Source: Candidatus Gerdarchaeota archaeon
Lineage (GTDB): Archaea; Asgardarchaeota; Heimdallarchaeia; JABLTI01
Assembly (NCBI GenBank): GCA_016840905.1
Contig: JAEORM010000133.1
Span: 1-5,126, forward strand
Length of the DNA stretch: 5,126 bases
Direction of reading: 5' to 3'
Positions within the stretch are counted from its first letter, which is position 1. Every line of letters starts with the position of its first letter. Below the pieces are notes generated by a model, which was not told the DNA's origin, made no database searches, and saw nothing but the letters and a program-made list of their open reading frames with translations. Below, one piece after another: positions 1 to 5,126 of the stretch. A program made the translations under genes and the position numbers.

Positions 1-648
1 GATGTTGTAGATGGCGTTGGAATTTATCCTGATCAGGATAAAGATTTGGATATTGGTAATATACAGTTTCAGTACTTGTTGGCAACTGAATATTTTGAAC
101 AAATTAGAGACGATATAGAAATTCTCATCATCCCTGGAAACCATGATGCTGCAAGAGCAGCTGAACCCCAAACACCCATTTCAAAAGAATTCGCTCCAGA
201 ATTATATAAATTAGATAATGTGTATATGTTGGGTAGTCCTGCATACGTCAAGGCACATAATGTGGAAATTCTTATGACACATGGAAATTCAATTATGGAT
301 ATAAATTCCGCTATCACCGCTATACCTCACGAGACTTCAATTCCCGCTATGGTAGAGATGTTGAAAAATCGACACTTGGTTCCTATATATGGTCGAAGAA
401 CATCAATTGCACCTGAAGCTGAAGATAAACTAGTTATAACAAAAATACCTGATATTTTACATGCTGGGCACACACATATTACAGGAGATGAAACTTACAA
501 AGGTGTAACAATAATAAACTCTGGAACTTTTCAATATCAAACATCTTATCAAAAAAGTATGAATATTAATCCCACAACAGGATCAACATATGTAGTAAAT
601 CTTCAGAATTTACAGAGAACAATTATCACTTTTCCGACATTTAGCTGA
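1..648 (+). CDS. polB: DNA polymerase D small subunit DP1, C-terminal part (5' end outside window)
   Basis: This is the C-terminal 215 residues of the small subunit of the archaeal replicative family D polymerase, which pairs with the large catalytic subunit DP2 and belongs to the Mre11-like calcineurin phosphoesterase superfamily. The frame is open from the first base, and its first residues, DVVDG, are the metal-binding GDxVDG motif with its glycine cut off, so the ATG-less start at base 46 (TTG) is not real. Further metal/active-site motifs follow: GNHD at fragment residues 46-49 (bases 136-147), an MTHGNS motif and AGHTH. DP1-specific blocks are AEPQ, the RHLVPIYGRR segment and INSGTFQYQTSYQK near the C-terminus. 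The complete metal-ligand set resembles archaeal DP1 with 3'-5' exonuclease potential and differs from the eukaryotic polymerase B-subunits, which have lost these residues. The N-terminal OB-fold part is missing only because the window starts here. The symbol polB is the archaeal one for DP1 and does not mean family B polymerase. The gene ends in TGA and converges on the Roadblock gene. Confidence 0.95.
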   Translation, partial: DVVDGVGIYPDQDKDLDIGNIQFQYLLATEYFEQIRDDIEILIIPGNHDAARAAEPQTPISKEFAPELYKLDNVYMLGSPAYVKAHNVEILMTHGNSIMDINSAITAIPHETSIPAMVEMLKNRHLVPIYGRRTSIAPEAEDKLVITKIPDILHAGHTHITGDETYKGVTIINSGTFQYQTSYQKSMNINPTTGSTYVVNLQNLQRTIITFPTFS

Positions 649-666
649 TTTATATGAGCTTTTTTT
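643..666 (+). terminator. Probable terminator of the DP1 gene, overlapping its stop codon
   Basis: An imperfect inverted repeat (643-649 with 654-660, one G-G mismatch, loop TTAT) is followed directly by seven T residues at 660-666. The upstream arm contains the TGA stop at 646-648. Archaeal termination needs mainly a T tract, so the T run is the stronger evidence and the hairpin may be incidental. The same bases read as an A tract in the direction of the convergent Roadblock gene, so they should not terminate that transcript. Confidence 0.45.
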
Positions 667-669
667 CAT

Positions 670-1083
670 TTATTCTATTGGAACTTCATCATCATCAATT
701 TGAACATATGATAAAATATCTGCAATTTGAGGAGCGTGGTTTGATAAAACGGCTATAGCGTTTTTAAACTCTTCAATATCGCTTGTTCCCCCAACTAAAT
801 GAAAATCACCTATTGATTTAAGAATCAGAAAACCATTCTTTCCCCTCACCATAACGTCGTTTATAGGTGAAAAGGTAAGTCTTTCAAGCGCTAATCTTGC
901 TGCAGCAACTAAAGCAGCTCCAATTGCTGATAGTTCTGTTGAATTTGCTCGTTTATCGCCAGCATAAAATGCTATCCTGTCACCAGTGGCAGTTAAGACA
1001 GCTAAAGCTTCGAGTTTTGCTTCTTGTGTAATATCTTTTAATTCCTTAGCAAGAGCATAAGCGATTTTTCTTTCAAGTCTCAT
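670..1083 (-). CDS. Roadblock/LC7 domain protein
   Basis: A 137-residue protein made of a single Roadblock/LC7 domain, the fold found in dynein light chains, MglB, and the Ragulator/Rag complexes. Such proteins usually homo- or heterodimerise and act as scaffolds or regulators for Ras-like small GTPases. The layout fits the family: an N-terminal helix (about residues 4-22), a strand-turn-strand with ALAVLTATGDRIAFYAG (26-42), a long alanine-rich helix with ELSAIGAALVAAARLALERL (50-69), two strands with VMVRGKNGFLILKS and FHLVGG (77-99), and a C-terminal helix (101-125). It ends in an acidic tail (DDDEVPIE). There is no signal peptide or membrane segment, so it should be cytoplasmic. The family is expanded in Asgard archaea beside many small GTPases, but no GTPase gene is visible here, so the partner is unknown. 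It is convergent with DP1 (21 bases apart) and divergent from STT3. The ATG at 1081-1083 is supported by the domain fit and by a promoter element about 31 bases upstream. Only a weak purine-rich stretch, and no good Shine-Dalgarno sequence, precedes it. Confidence 0.85.
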   Translation of the reverse strand: MRLERKIAYALAKELKDITQEAKLEALAVLTATGDRIAFYAGDKRANSTELSAIGAALVAAARLALERLTFSPINDVMVRGKNGFLILKSIGDFHLVGGTSDIEEFKNAIAVLSNHAPQIADILSYVQIDDDEVPIE

Positions 1084-1113
1084 CTTTCTTCTGATTCAAC
1101 TAAAGACTAGAAT

Positions 1114-1127
1114 AAGTTAATTAACTT
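1114..1127 (-). promoter_or_regulatory. Putative promoter/operator of the Roadblock gene: perfect 14-base palindrome
   Basis: The bases AAGTTAATTAACTT form a perfect palindrome. Read on the minus strand, the core TTAATTAA is TATA-like and is preceded by a purine-rich stretch (GGAAAG) that could be a BRE. Its centre lies about 37 bases upstream of the Roadblock ATG, so a start site about 27 bases downstream would give a very short leader, consistent with the poor Shine-Dalgarno sequence. The palindrome could instead, or also, be an operator for a dimeric regulator. The TATA role is inferred from position and composition only. Confidence 0.4.
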
Positions 1128-1201
1128 TCCGATAATTTTTTTCGAAAAGGAATAATAAAGATAGAAAATTAATCTAGAATCAGACTCTTATCATAAGTAA
1201 T

Positions 1202-1219
1202 GTTTTTAAACGCTTTTCT
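1202..1219 (+). promoter_or_regulatory. Putative TATA/BRE promoter of STT3
   Basis: An AT-rich TATA-like stretch (GTTTTTAAAC, 1202-1211) runs into CGCTTTT (up to 1217). The ten bases AAACGCTTTT at 1208-1217 also occur exactly in the EF-1A promoter. A start site about 27 bases past either TATA-like core would fall around 1234-1243, giving a leader of roughly 35-45 bases that includes the Shine-Dalgarno sequence. Which of the two overlapping AT-rich blocks is the TATA box cannot be decided from this copy. Confidence 0.45.
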
Positions 1220-1263
1220 TAATTCAACTTCAAATAAAAGCTTAGCTAGTTTGATCAACAGCT

Positions 1264-1271
1264 AAAGGTGA
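1264..1271 (+). promoter_or_regulatory. Shine-Dalgarno sequence that fixes the STT3 start
   Basis: AAAGGTGA matches the archaeal anti-Shine-Dalgarno sequence over AGGTGA (1266-1271) and lies 5 bases before the ATG at 1277. The GTG at 1268-1270, an in-frame potential start, is inside this site and so cannot be the start it serves. This supports the ATG at 1277. Confidence 0.75.
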
Positions 1272-1276
1272 ATTAT

Positions 1277-3538
1277 ATGTCAAGTGATACTGGACTATCC
1301 GGACTACTGAGTCGTTTTTGGAAAAAAATTGTAGACCACTTTGAAGATTACGAAATAAAAAGAGAAACAATTCTAAATAGAATATCAATAATTCTGATTT
1401 TATTCGTAGGCGTAATTGTTAGACTATTTGGCTTATTTCAAGGATTTGATCCTTTGATAAAAGCTTTCGATCCTCATGTTCAGCTGGTGAGCGCAGAATT
1501 TATCAATTCTGATGGCTTTGTAGCATTTATTCATTGGTTCAAATCGGATTCATGGTATCCTTATGGTTTCCAAACTGGATTTGAATTATACTGGGGAGTC
1601 CCCTTAAGTGCAGTCATAATATATGGTTTAGTAAGCATATTTTCAATTAACATAACTATAACTCAAGCTGCTTTCTTTAGTCCAGTTATTTATGGCTTCT
1701 TAACAATAATTGCTTCATACTTCTTAGGAAAAGAAGCTATTAGCTCAAGAGCTGGTCTTTTTACTGCGTTTTTCATGTCAATTGCACCAGGTTTTGTTTC
1801 AAGAAGCACGGCTGGATTTTATGATAATGAATCAATAGGTATTCTCTTCACGGTTTTGACACTGTATTTCTTTATCAGGTCATTCAAACGTGGTGGAACT
1901 GTCGCTCCATTCTTGGCTGGATTAAGCCTAGGAATACTTATTGGTAGTTGGGGAGCATACAGATATGTATTAGATTTGTTACCTCTTGGAGCTTTCTTCT
2001 TAGTAGTAGCTAGAAAGTTGAACTGGAAACTTATCAAAGCTTACACAATAACAATTGTTACCGCATTGAGTATAGGATTCCTAGTACCAAGAGTGCTGCG
2101 AAATGATTTTTACAATGTAGAAGTCATGATCCCCGTACTCATGATAGGCTTTCTTATTATTGTTGGAATAGTTCAAAATCTATCACATAATCTAAACGAG
2201 AAGACCTTCAGACAAGTAATCATAGTTGGGGTTGTAACGATTTTAGTTCTTCTTATAATATTAGTAACAATCTTTCTGTCATTAGGAATTTTCTCTACTC
2301 TTGCAGATAAATTCTGGGCCGTTATTTTCCCAGGTGGAAGAGATTCTATTCCTATTATAGCTTCAGTCAGTGAACACCAACCAATGACTTGGGCGGAATT
2401 ATTTAGCAATATCCATATCATGACCTTTTTGATGCCTCTAGGATTATACTATTGTTTGAAGAAACCAACAGCTGTTAATATCTTCATACTTGTTTATGGA
2501 GTAACAACAATCTACTTCTCCGGGTCTATGATCAGACTTGTTCTCTTATTGGCACCTTCTGCATCCCTATTGAGTGCAATGGCAATTGATAGACTACTTT
2601 ACACTTATTCTCTAAGTGCACATGGAAAAATTGCTCTTACAAAGAGAAAGATCCGATTAACTAAGACGATAGGTAGAGATGAAGCGATAATTGCTTATAT
2701 AGTGATTTTTGGATTGCTAGTTTCTTTCTCAATTCACAGTGTTAATCTAGCACAAGCATATGCAAGATCTGAGATGGCTCCTGTCTATTATCCAAAACCA
2801 GGTGTTCCTTCAAGTGATTGGCAAGAGGCACTAATTTGGTTACAAAACAATGCTCAAGGTGATGGTGTTGTTACTAATAGTCCTTCTGTTGTATTAAGTT
2901 GGTGGGATTACGGTTATTGGATTACGAACTATGGTGAAGCGACGTCTCTTGTTGATAATGCTACTACGAACAAAACGCAAATAGGTATGGTAGGAACCAT
3001 GCTAATGTGGAATTTCACCGAATCAGTGAAGTTGATGTATAAATATAATGTCAAATACGTCCTCATTAACTCTCAAGCAGGTCTCTCTGCAGTTGGGTCA
3101 GATTTAGGAAAAGCTATATGGTGTATAAGAATCGCTGAATCTACTGTACCTAGATACGGCGTTACTGAACTAGGATACTTTGCTGAGGATGAAAGTTTGG
3201 GATACAACATTTACCAAGAACCATTTTATCAATCAGTCTTGTATAGATTAGCTGCATTTGATGCTGCTACTGGATATGCATGGGATTCACAACAATCTGG
3301 TACTCCTTCAAGTGATTATCCTGGTATTCTTTCAAAAGCTAAAGACTATCCTGTAAACACTTTAGCTGGTGCTGATGGGATTATATACTTCAGTGAAGTC
3401 TTCCGAAGTTATGGTTTAGCTGGCAACGCTAATCAAGCATATATGTATCCACTTGTGAGAATATTTGAGGTTGTATATCCAGAAAACATTGCGCAACTTT
3501 CAGCAGAAGTCAACAGCCTTTATCCGCCAGTTGGTTAA
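1277..3538 (+). CDS. aglB: STT3/AglB oligosaccharyltransferase, catalytic subunit
   Basis: A 753-residue integral membrane enzyme that transfers a lipid-linked glycan to asparagine in N-X-S/T sequons on the outer face of the membrane. After a cytoplasmic N-terminus, the first membrane helix spans about residues 36-56, followed by an outer loop with the FDPH motif (64-67, catalytic Asp65) and the WYPYG segment. Next come SRSTAGFYDNES (second acidic motif, Asp183 and Glu185), the conserved SWGAY, several further helices, SVSEHQP (363-369, the loop equivalent to the TIXE/SVSE motif), and SGSMIRLVLLLAP with the conserved arginine (Arg420). The soluble C-terminal domain begins near residue 500 and carries WWDYG (542-546, bases 2900-2914), which binds the +2 Ser/Thr of the sequon, and a DNATTNKTQI segment in the place of the DK/MI motif. 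Length is within the range of archaeal and eukaryotic homologues (about 700-1000), with a fairly short C-terminal domain. All expected catalytic residues are present, so it should be active. Start chosen at ATG 1277 over GTG 1268 because of the Shine-Dalgarno site. No other glycosylation gene adjoins it, so it stands alone. Confidence 0.95.
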   Translation: MSSDTGLSGLLSRFWKKIVDHFEDYEIKRETILNRISIILILFVGVIVRLFGLFQGFDPLIKAFDPHVQLVSAEFINSDGFVAFIHWFKSDSWYPYGFQTGFELYWGVPLSAVIIYGLVSIFSINITITQAAFFSPVIYGFLTIIASYFLGKEAISSRAGLFTAFFMSIAPGFVSRSTAGFYDNESIGILFTVLTLYFFIRSFKRGGTVAPFLAGLSLGILIGSWGAYRYVLDLLPLGAFFLVVARKLNWKLIKAYTITIVTALSIGFLVPRVLRNDFYNVEVMIPVLMIGFLIIVGIVQNLSHNLNEKTFRQVIIVGVVTILVLLIILVTIFLSLGIFSTLADKFWAVIFPGGRDSIPIIASVSEHQPMTWAELFSNIHIMTFLMPLGLYYCLKKPTAVNIFILVYGVTTIYFSGSMIRLVLLLAPSASLLSAMAIDRLLYTYSLSAHGKIALTKRKIRLTKTIGRDEAIIAYIVIFGLLVSFSIHSVNLAQAYARSEMAPVYYPKPGVPSSDWQEALIWLQNNAQGDGVVTNSPSVVLSWWDYGYWITNYGEATSLVDNATTNKTQIGMVGTMLMWNFTESVKLMYKYNVKYVLINSQAGLSAVGSDLGKAIWCIRIAESTVPRYGVTELGYFAEDESLGYNIYQEPFYQSVLYRLAAFDAATGYAWDSQQSGTPSSDYPGILSKAKDYPVNTLAGADGIIYFSEVFRSYGLAGNANQAYMYPLVRIFEVVYPENIAQLSAEVNSLYPPVG

Positions 3539-3548
3539 TCTGCCACAC

Positions 3549-3593
3549 CTTTTTCTTTTCTTTTTCTTATTGTTTTTATTTATTACTTTTATT
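3549..3593 (+). terminator. Pyrimidine-rich terminator of STT3
   Basis: Starting 10 bases after the stop codon, several T runs of 4-5 are interrupted by single C, A or G residues, without a hairpin. This is the usual form of an archaeal T-rich terminator with several possible release points. It separates STT3 from EF-1A. Confidence 0.7.
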
Positions 3594-3612
3594 AGAAATC
3601 TATCATAGTCTG

Positions 3613-3653
3613 CTATCTGATTCTTGTTTCAACTAGATTAGTTGTTGCGATAG
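3613..3653. repeat. Nested inverted repeats between STT3 and EF-1A
   Basis: An inner six-base inverted repeat, CAACTA (3630-3635) and TAGTTG (3639-3644), with loop GAT sits within an outer five-base pair, CTATC (3613-3617) and GATAG (3649-3653). The two are separated by unpaired bases on both sides. The element lies downstream of the STT3 terminator and upstream of the EF-1A TATA box, so it is probably not in either mature transcript. Arms this short could occur by chance in AT-rich DNA. I cannot assign a function. Confidence 0.2.
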
Positions 3654-3705
3654 ACGCTTAAAACGTGTTTTGCAAATAATTTTTTTCCCTTGAAAAACAA
3701 CCAAA

Positions 3706-3724
3706 CCAAAACGCTTTTAAAAAT
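3706..3724 (+). promoter_or_regulatory. BRE/TATA promoter of EF-1A
   Basis: A purine-rich BRE-like stretch (CCAAAACG) leads into the TATA-like CTTTTAAAAA at 3714-3723. Transcription would begin about 27 bases past the box centre, near 3745, giving a leader of roughly 48 bases before the ATG at 3793. Ten bases of it (3709-3718, AAACGCTTTT) recur in the STT3 promoter. A related but shorter ACGCTTAAAAC occurs at 3654-3664 and might be a second, weaker upstream element. Confidence 0.6.
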
Positions 3725-3778
3725 CCAGCATGGGAAATCTATTAAAGCACAATCAATTATTAGTACTGCTAATAGAAA

Positions 3779-3785
3779 AAAGGTG
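3779..3785 (+). promoter_or_regulatory. Shine-Dalgarno sequence of EF-1A
   Basis: AAAGGTG, the same seven bases as in front of STT3, lies 7 bases upstream of the ATG at 3793. The upstream in-frame ATG at 3730 has no comparable site. Confidence 0.75.
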
Positions 3786-3792
3786 TAAAATA

Positions 3793-5076
3793 ATGAGCTC
3801 AAAAGACAAACCTCATTTGAATCTAGTAATTATTGGTCACGTCGACCATGGTAAATCTACTATGACCGGCCACTTACTTTATGTATGTGGAAGTATAACC
3901 GATCGAGAAATCGAAAAATTTGAGAAAGAAGCCGAGTTAATTGGTAGAGGTAGTTTCAAATTTGCTTGGGTATTAGACAAGTTGAAAGAAGAGCGAGAAA
4001 GAGGAGTTACAATAGATCTTGCGTTTTATAAATTTGAAACCAAGAAATACTATTATACTATCATTGATGCTCCAGGACACCGAGATTTCGTCAAGAATAT
4101 GATTACAGGAACATCACAAGCTGACGCAGCAATCTTAGTAATAAGTGCTGGTACTGGTGAATTTGAAGCCGGTATTAGTGCCACTGGACAAACAAGAGAA
4201 CATGCTTTACTCGCTAAGACATTAGGTGTTAACCAACTTATTGTTGCTGTTAACAAAATGGATCTCGCTGATTATAAGGAAGAACGTTACAAAGAAATAT
4301 CTGAAGAAATGGGTAGAAATCTCAAACTTTTTGGTTTTGATATCTCAACAGTCAACTTTGTTCCAGTTAGTGGTATGCTAGGAGATAATCTCGGAGAAAA
4401 ATCTGATAAAATGCCCTGGTACAAAGGACCAACTCTATTGGAAGCACTTGATACCTTTACAGTTCCAGCTAAACCAACAGACAAACCTCTAAGATTACCT
4501 GTCCAAGATGTTTATACCATCACTGGTATTGGAACAGTTCCTGTAGGACGTGTAGAAACTGGTATACTAAAACCAAAAGAAGAAGTTATCTTCCAACCAA
4601 CTGGAAAGAAAGCTGCAGTTATGTCAATTGAAATGCATCATGAACAAATTCCACAAGCTATTCCTGGTGATAACATCGGATTTAGCTGCAAAGGATTATC
4701 AAAGAAAGATGCACGTAGAGGTGATGTTGTAGGACACTCAAAGAATCCACCAACTATCGCTAAAGAATTAACTGCTACAGTTCAAGTTATTCGCCATCCT
4801 TCAGTAATTGCTGTTGGTTATACCCCAGTTGTTCATTGTGGAACTGCTCAAGTAGCTATAAGATTTGCTGAATTAAAAATGAAACAATCAAAAGAAGGAA
4901 AAGTAGACCATCCAGACTTTCTTAAGAATGGAGATGCTGCAGAAGTGGTTTTAATTCCAACTCGTGATATGGTCATTGAAACATATAGCGAATTTCCAGC
5001 ACTAGGCAGATTTGCCGTAAGAGACATGGGTCAAACCGTGGCTGTTGGTATTGTTAAATCAGTAGTACCTAAATAA
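3793..5076 (+). CDS. tuf: Translation elongation factor 1-alpha (aEF1A)
   Basis: The complete 427-residue GTPase that brings aminoacyl-tRNA to the ribosomal A site in the cytoplasm, homologous to bacterial EF-Tu and eukaryotic eEF1A. The GTPase domain shows G1 GHVDHGKST (15-23), G2 GVTID (71-75, usually GITID), G3 DAPGH (92-96), G4 NKMD (154-157) and G5 VSG (192-194). The beta-barrel domain II starts near residue 222 and domain III near 325, ending with [19 protein letters not shown]. The segment [17 protein letters not shown] (122-138) is the longer insertion shared by eukaryotes and TACK/Asgard archaea. His19 in the P-loop is archaeal, since eukaryotes usually have Ser there. The start at 3793 is chosen because it gives the standard N-terminus with the P-loop about 14 residues in, has a Shine-Dalgarno sequence, and lies a sensible distance from the TATA box. 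An in-frame ATG at 3730 would add 21 residues that do not resemble the family and would lie upstream of the predicted transcription start. Confidence 0.98.
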   Translation: MSSKDKPHLNLVIIGHVDHGKSTMTGHLLYVCGSITDREIEKFEKEAELIGRGSFKFAWVLDKLKEERERGVTIDLAFYKFETKKYYYTIIDAPGHRDFVKNMITGTSQADAAILVISAGTGEFEAGISATGQTREHALLAKTLGVNQLIVAVNKMDLADYKEERYKEISEEMGRNLKLFGFDISTVNFVPVSGMLGDNLGEKSDKMPWYKGPTLLEALDTFTVPAKPTDKPLRLPVQDVYTITGIGTVPVGRVETGILKPKEEVIFQPTGKKAAVMSIEMHHEQIPQAIPGDNIGFSCKGLSKKDARRGDVVGHSKNPPTIAKELTATVQVIRHPSVIAVGYTPVVHCGTAQVAIRFAELKMKQSKEGKVDHPDFLKNGDAAEVVLIPTRDMVIETYSEFPALGRFAVRDMGQTVAVGIVKSVVPK

Positions 5077-5080
5077 TTAC

Positions 5081-5122
5081 TTCTTTTCTTTTTTATTTTC
5101 TTTTTTATTTTCTTTATTTTTC
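5081..5122 (+). terminator. T-rich terminator of EF-1A with tandem 12-base units
   Basis: Five bases past the stop codon begins a nearly pure T tract broken by single C and A residues, without a hairpin. Within it the 12-base unit CTTTTTTATTTT occurs twice back to back (5088-5099 and 5100-5111), followed by a shortened copy. Such a long series of T runs fits efficient termination of a highly expressed gene. The copies may simply reflect low complexity. Confidence 0.75.
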
Positions 5123-5126
5123 TTAA

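Noticed and set aside
69..317. Minus-strand open frame of 82 codons
   Set aside because: It lies antisense within the well-conserved DP1 coding region, has no recognisable domain and no ribosome binding site seen; it is a shadow frame.
46..648. A complete 200-residue gene starting at the TTG at base 46
   Set aside because: The frame is open to base 1 and the upstream residues DVVDGVG are the conserved GDxVDG metal-binding motif of DP1, so the gene is only cut by the window edge.
1819..2421. Two minus-strand open frames opposite STT3 (1819-2037 and 2173-2421)
   Set aside because: Both are antisense to conserved STT3 coding sequence and their translations show no family resemblance.
3601..3720. 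A tRNA or C/D box small RNA between STT3 and EF-1A
   Set aside because: A CTGA (D-box-like) is present at 3617-3620, but there is no matching C box nearby, and no cloverleaf or T-arm consensus can be built.
4053..4484. Two minus-strand open frames opposite EF-1A (4053-4256 and 4287-4484)
   Set aside because: They mirror the highly conserved EF-1A reading frame and are expected from its codon usage.
5077..5126. A true tandem repeat array after EF-1A
   Set aside because: Only two exact 12-base copies exist and they are almost pure T; a low-complexity terminator explains them.
1..5126. A defence system, mobile element or other undescribed multi-gene system
   Set aside because: All four genes belong to well-known families, with no integrase, transposase, direct repeat boundary or unexplained long open frame.

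Overview
The window reads as chromosomal DNA of an AT-rich archaeon, most likely from the Asgard group. Four independent signs support this. A DNA polymerase D small subunit (DP1) is present, a family that Bacteria, eukaryotes and most Crenarchaeota lack. The elongation factor 1-alpha carries the longer GEFEAGIS...GQTREHA segment of eukaryotes and TACK/Asgard archaea instead of the short euryarchaeal version. A stand-alone Roadblock/LC7 protein is encoded, a family that is expanded in Asgard genomes. An STT3/AglB oligosaccharyltransferase with the SVSEHQP, DNE and WWDYG signatures lies between them. Ribosome binding sites are of the AGGTG(A) type that pairs with the archaeal 16S 3' end. The sequence alone does not resolve which Asgard lineage this is.

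Layout: 1-648 (+) is the 3' part of the DP1 gene, whose 5' end lies outside the window. 670-1083 (-) is a Roadblock/LC7 gene convergent with DP1, with only 21 bases between the two stop codons. 1084-1276 is a divergent intergenic region holding promoters for the Roadblock gene and for STT3. 1277-3538 (+) is STT3/AglB. 3539-3792 holds a pyrimidine-rich terminator, some weak inverted repeats and the promoter and leader of EF-1A. 3793-5076 (+) is the complete EF-1A gene. 5077-5126 is a T-rich terminator tract.

The genes appear to be transcribed separately: each has its own promoter-like element, T-tract or both, and they serve unrelated core functions (replication, small-GTPase-type scaffolding, protein N-glycosylation, translation). 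I see no operon, mobile element, tRNA, rRNA or CRISPR. The two longest plus-strand reading frames extend upstream of their probable real starts. STT3 most likely begins at the ATG at 1277, because the GTG at 1268 is part of the Shine-Dalgarno sequence. EF-1A most likely begins at the ATG at 3793, because the ATG at 3730 lies within about 15 bases of the TATA box. I found no convincing undescribed system. The most interesting items are the eukaryote-like gene content, a 10-base element shared by the STT3 and EF-1A promoters, and a perfect 14-base palindrome in front of the Roadblock gene.
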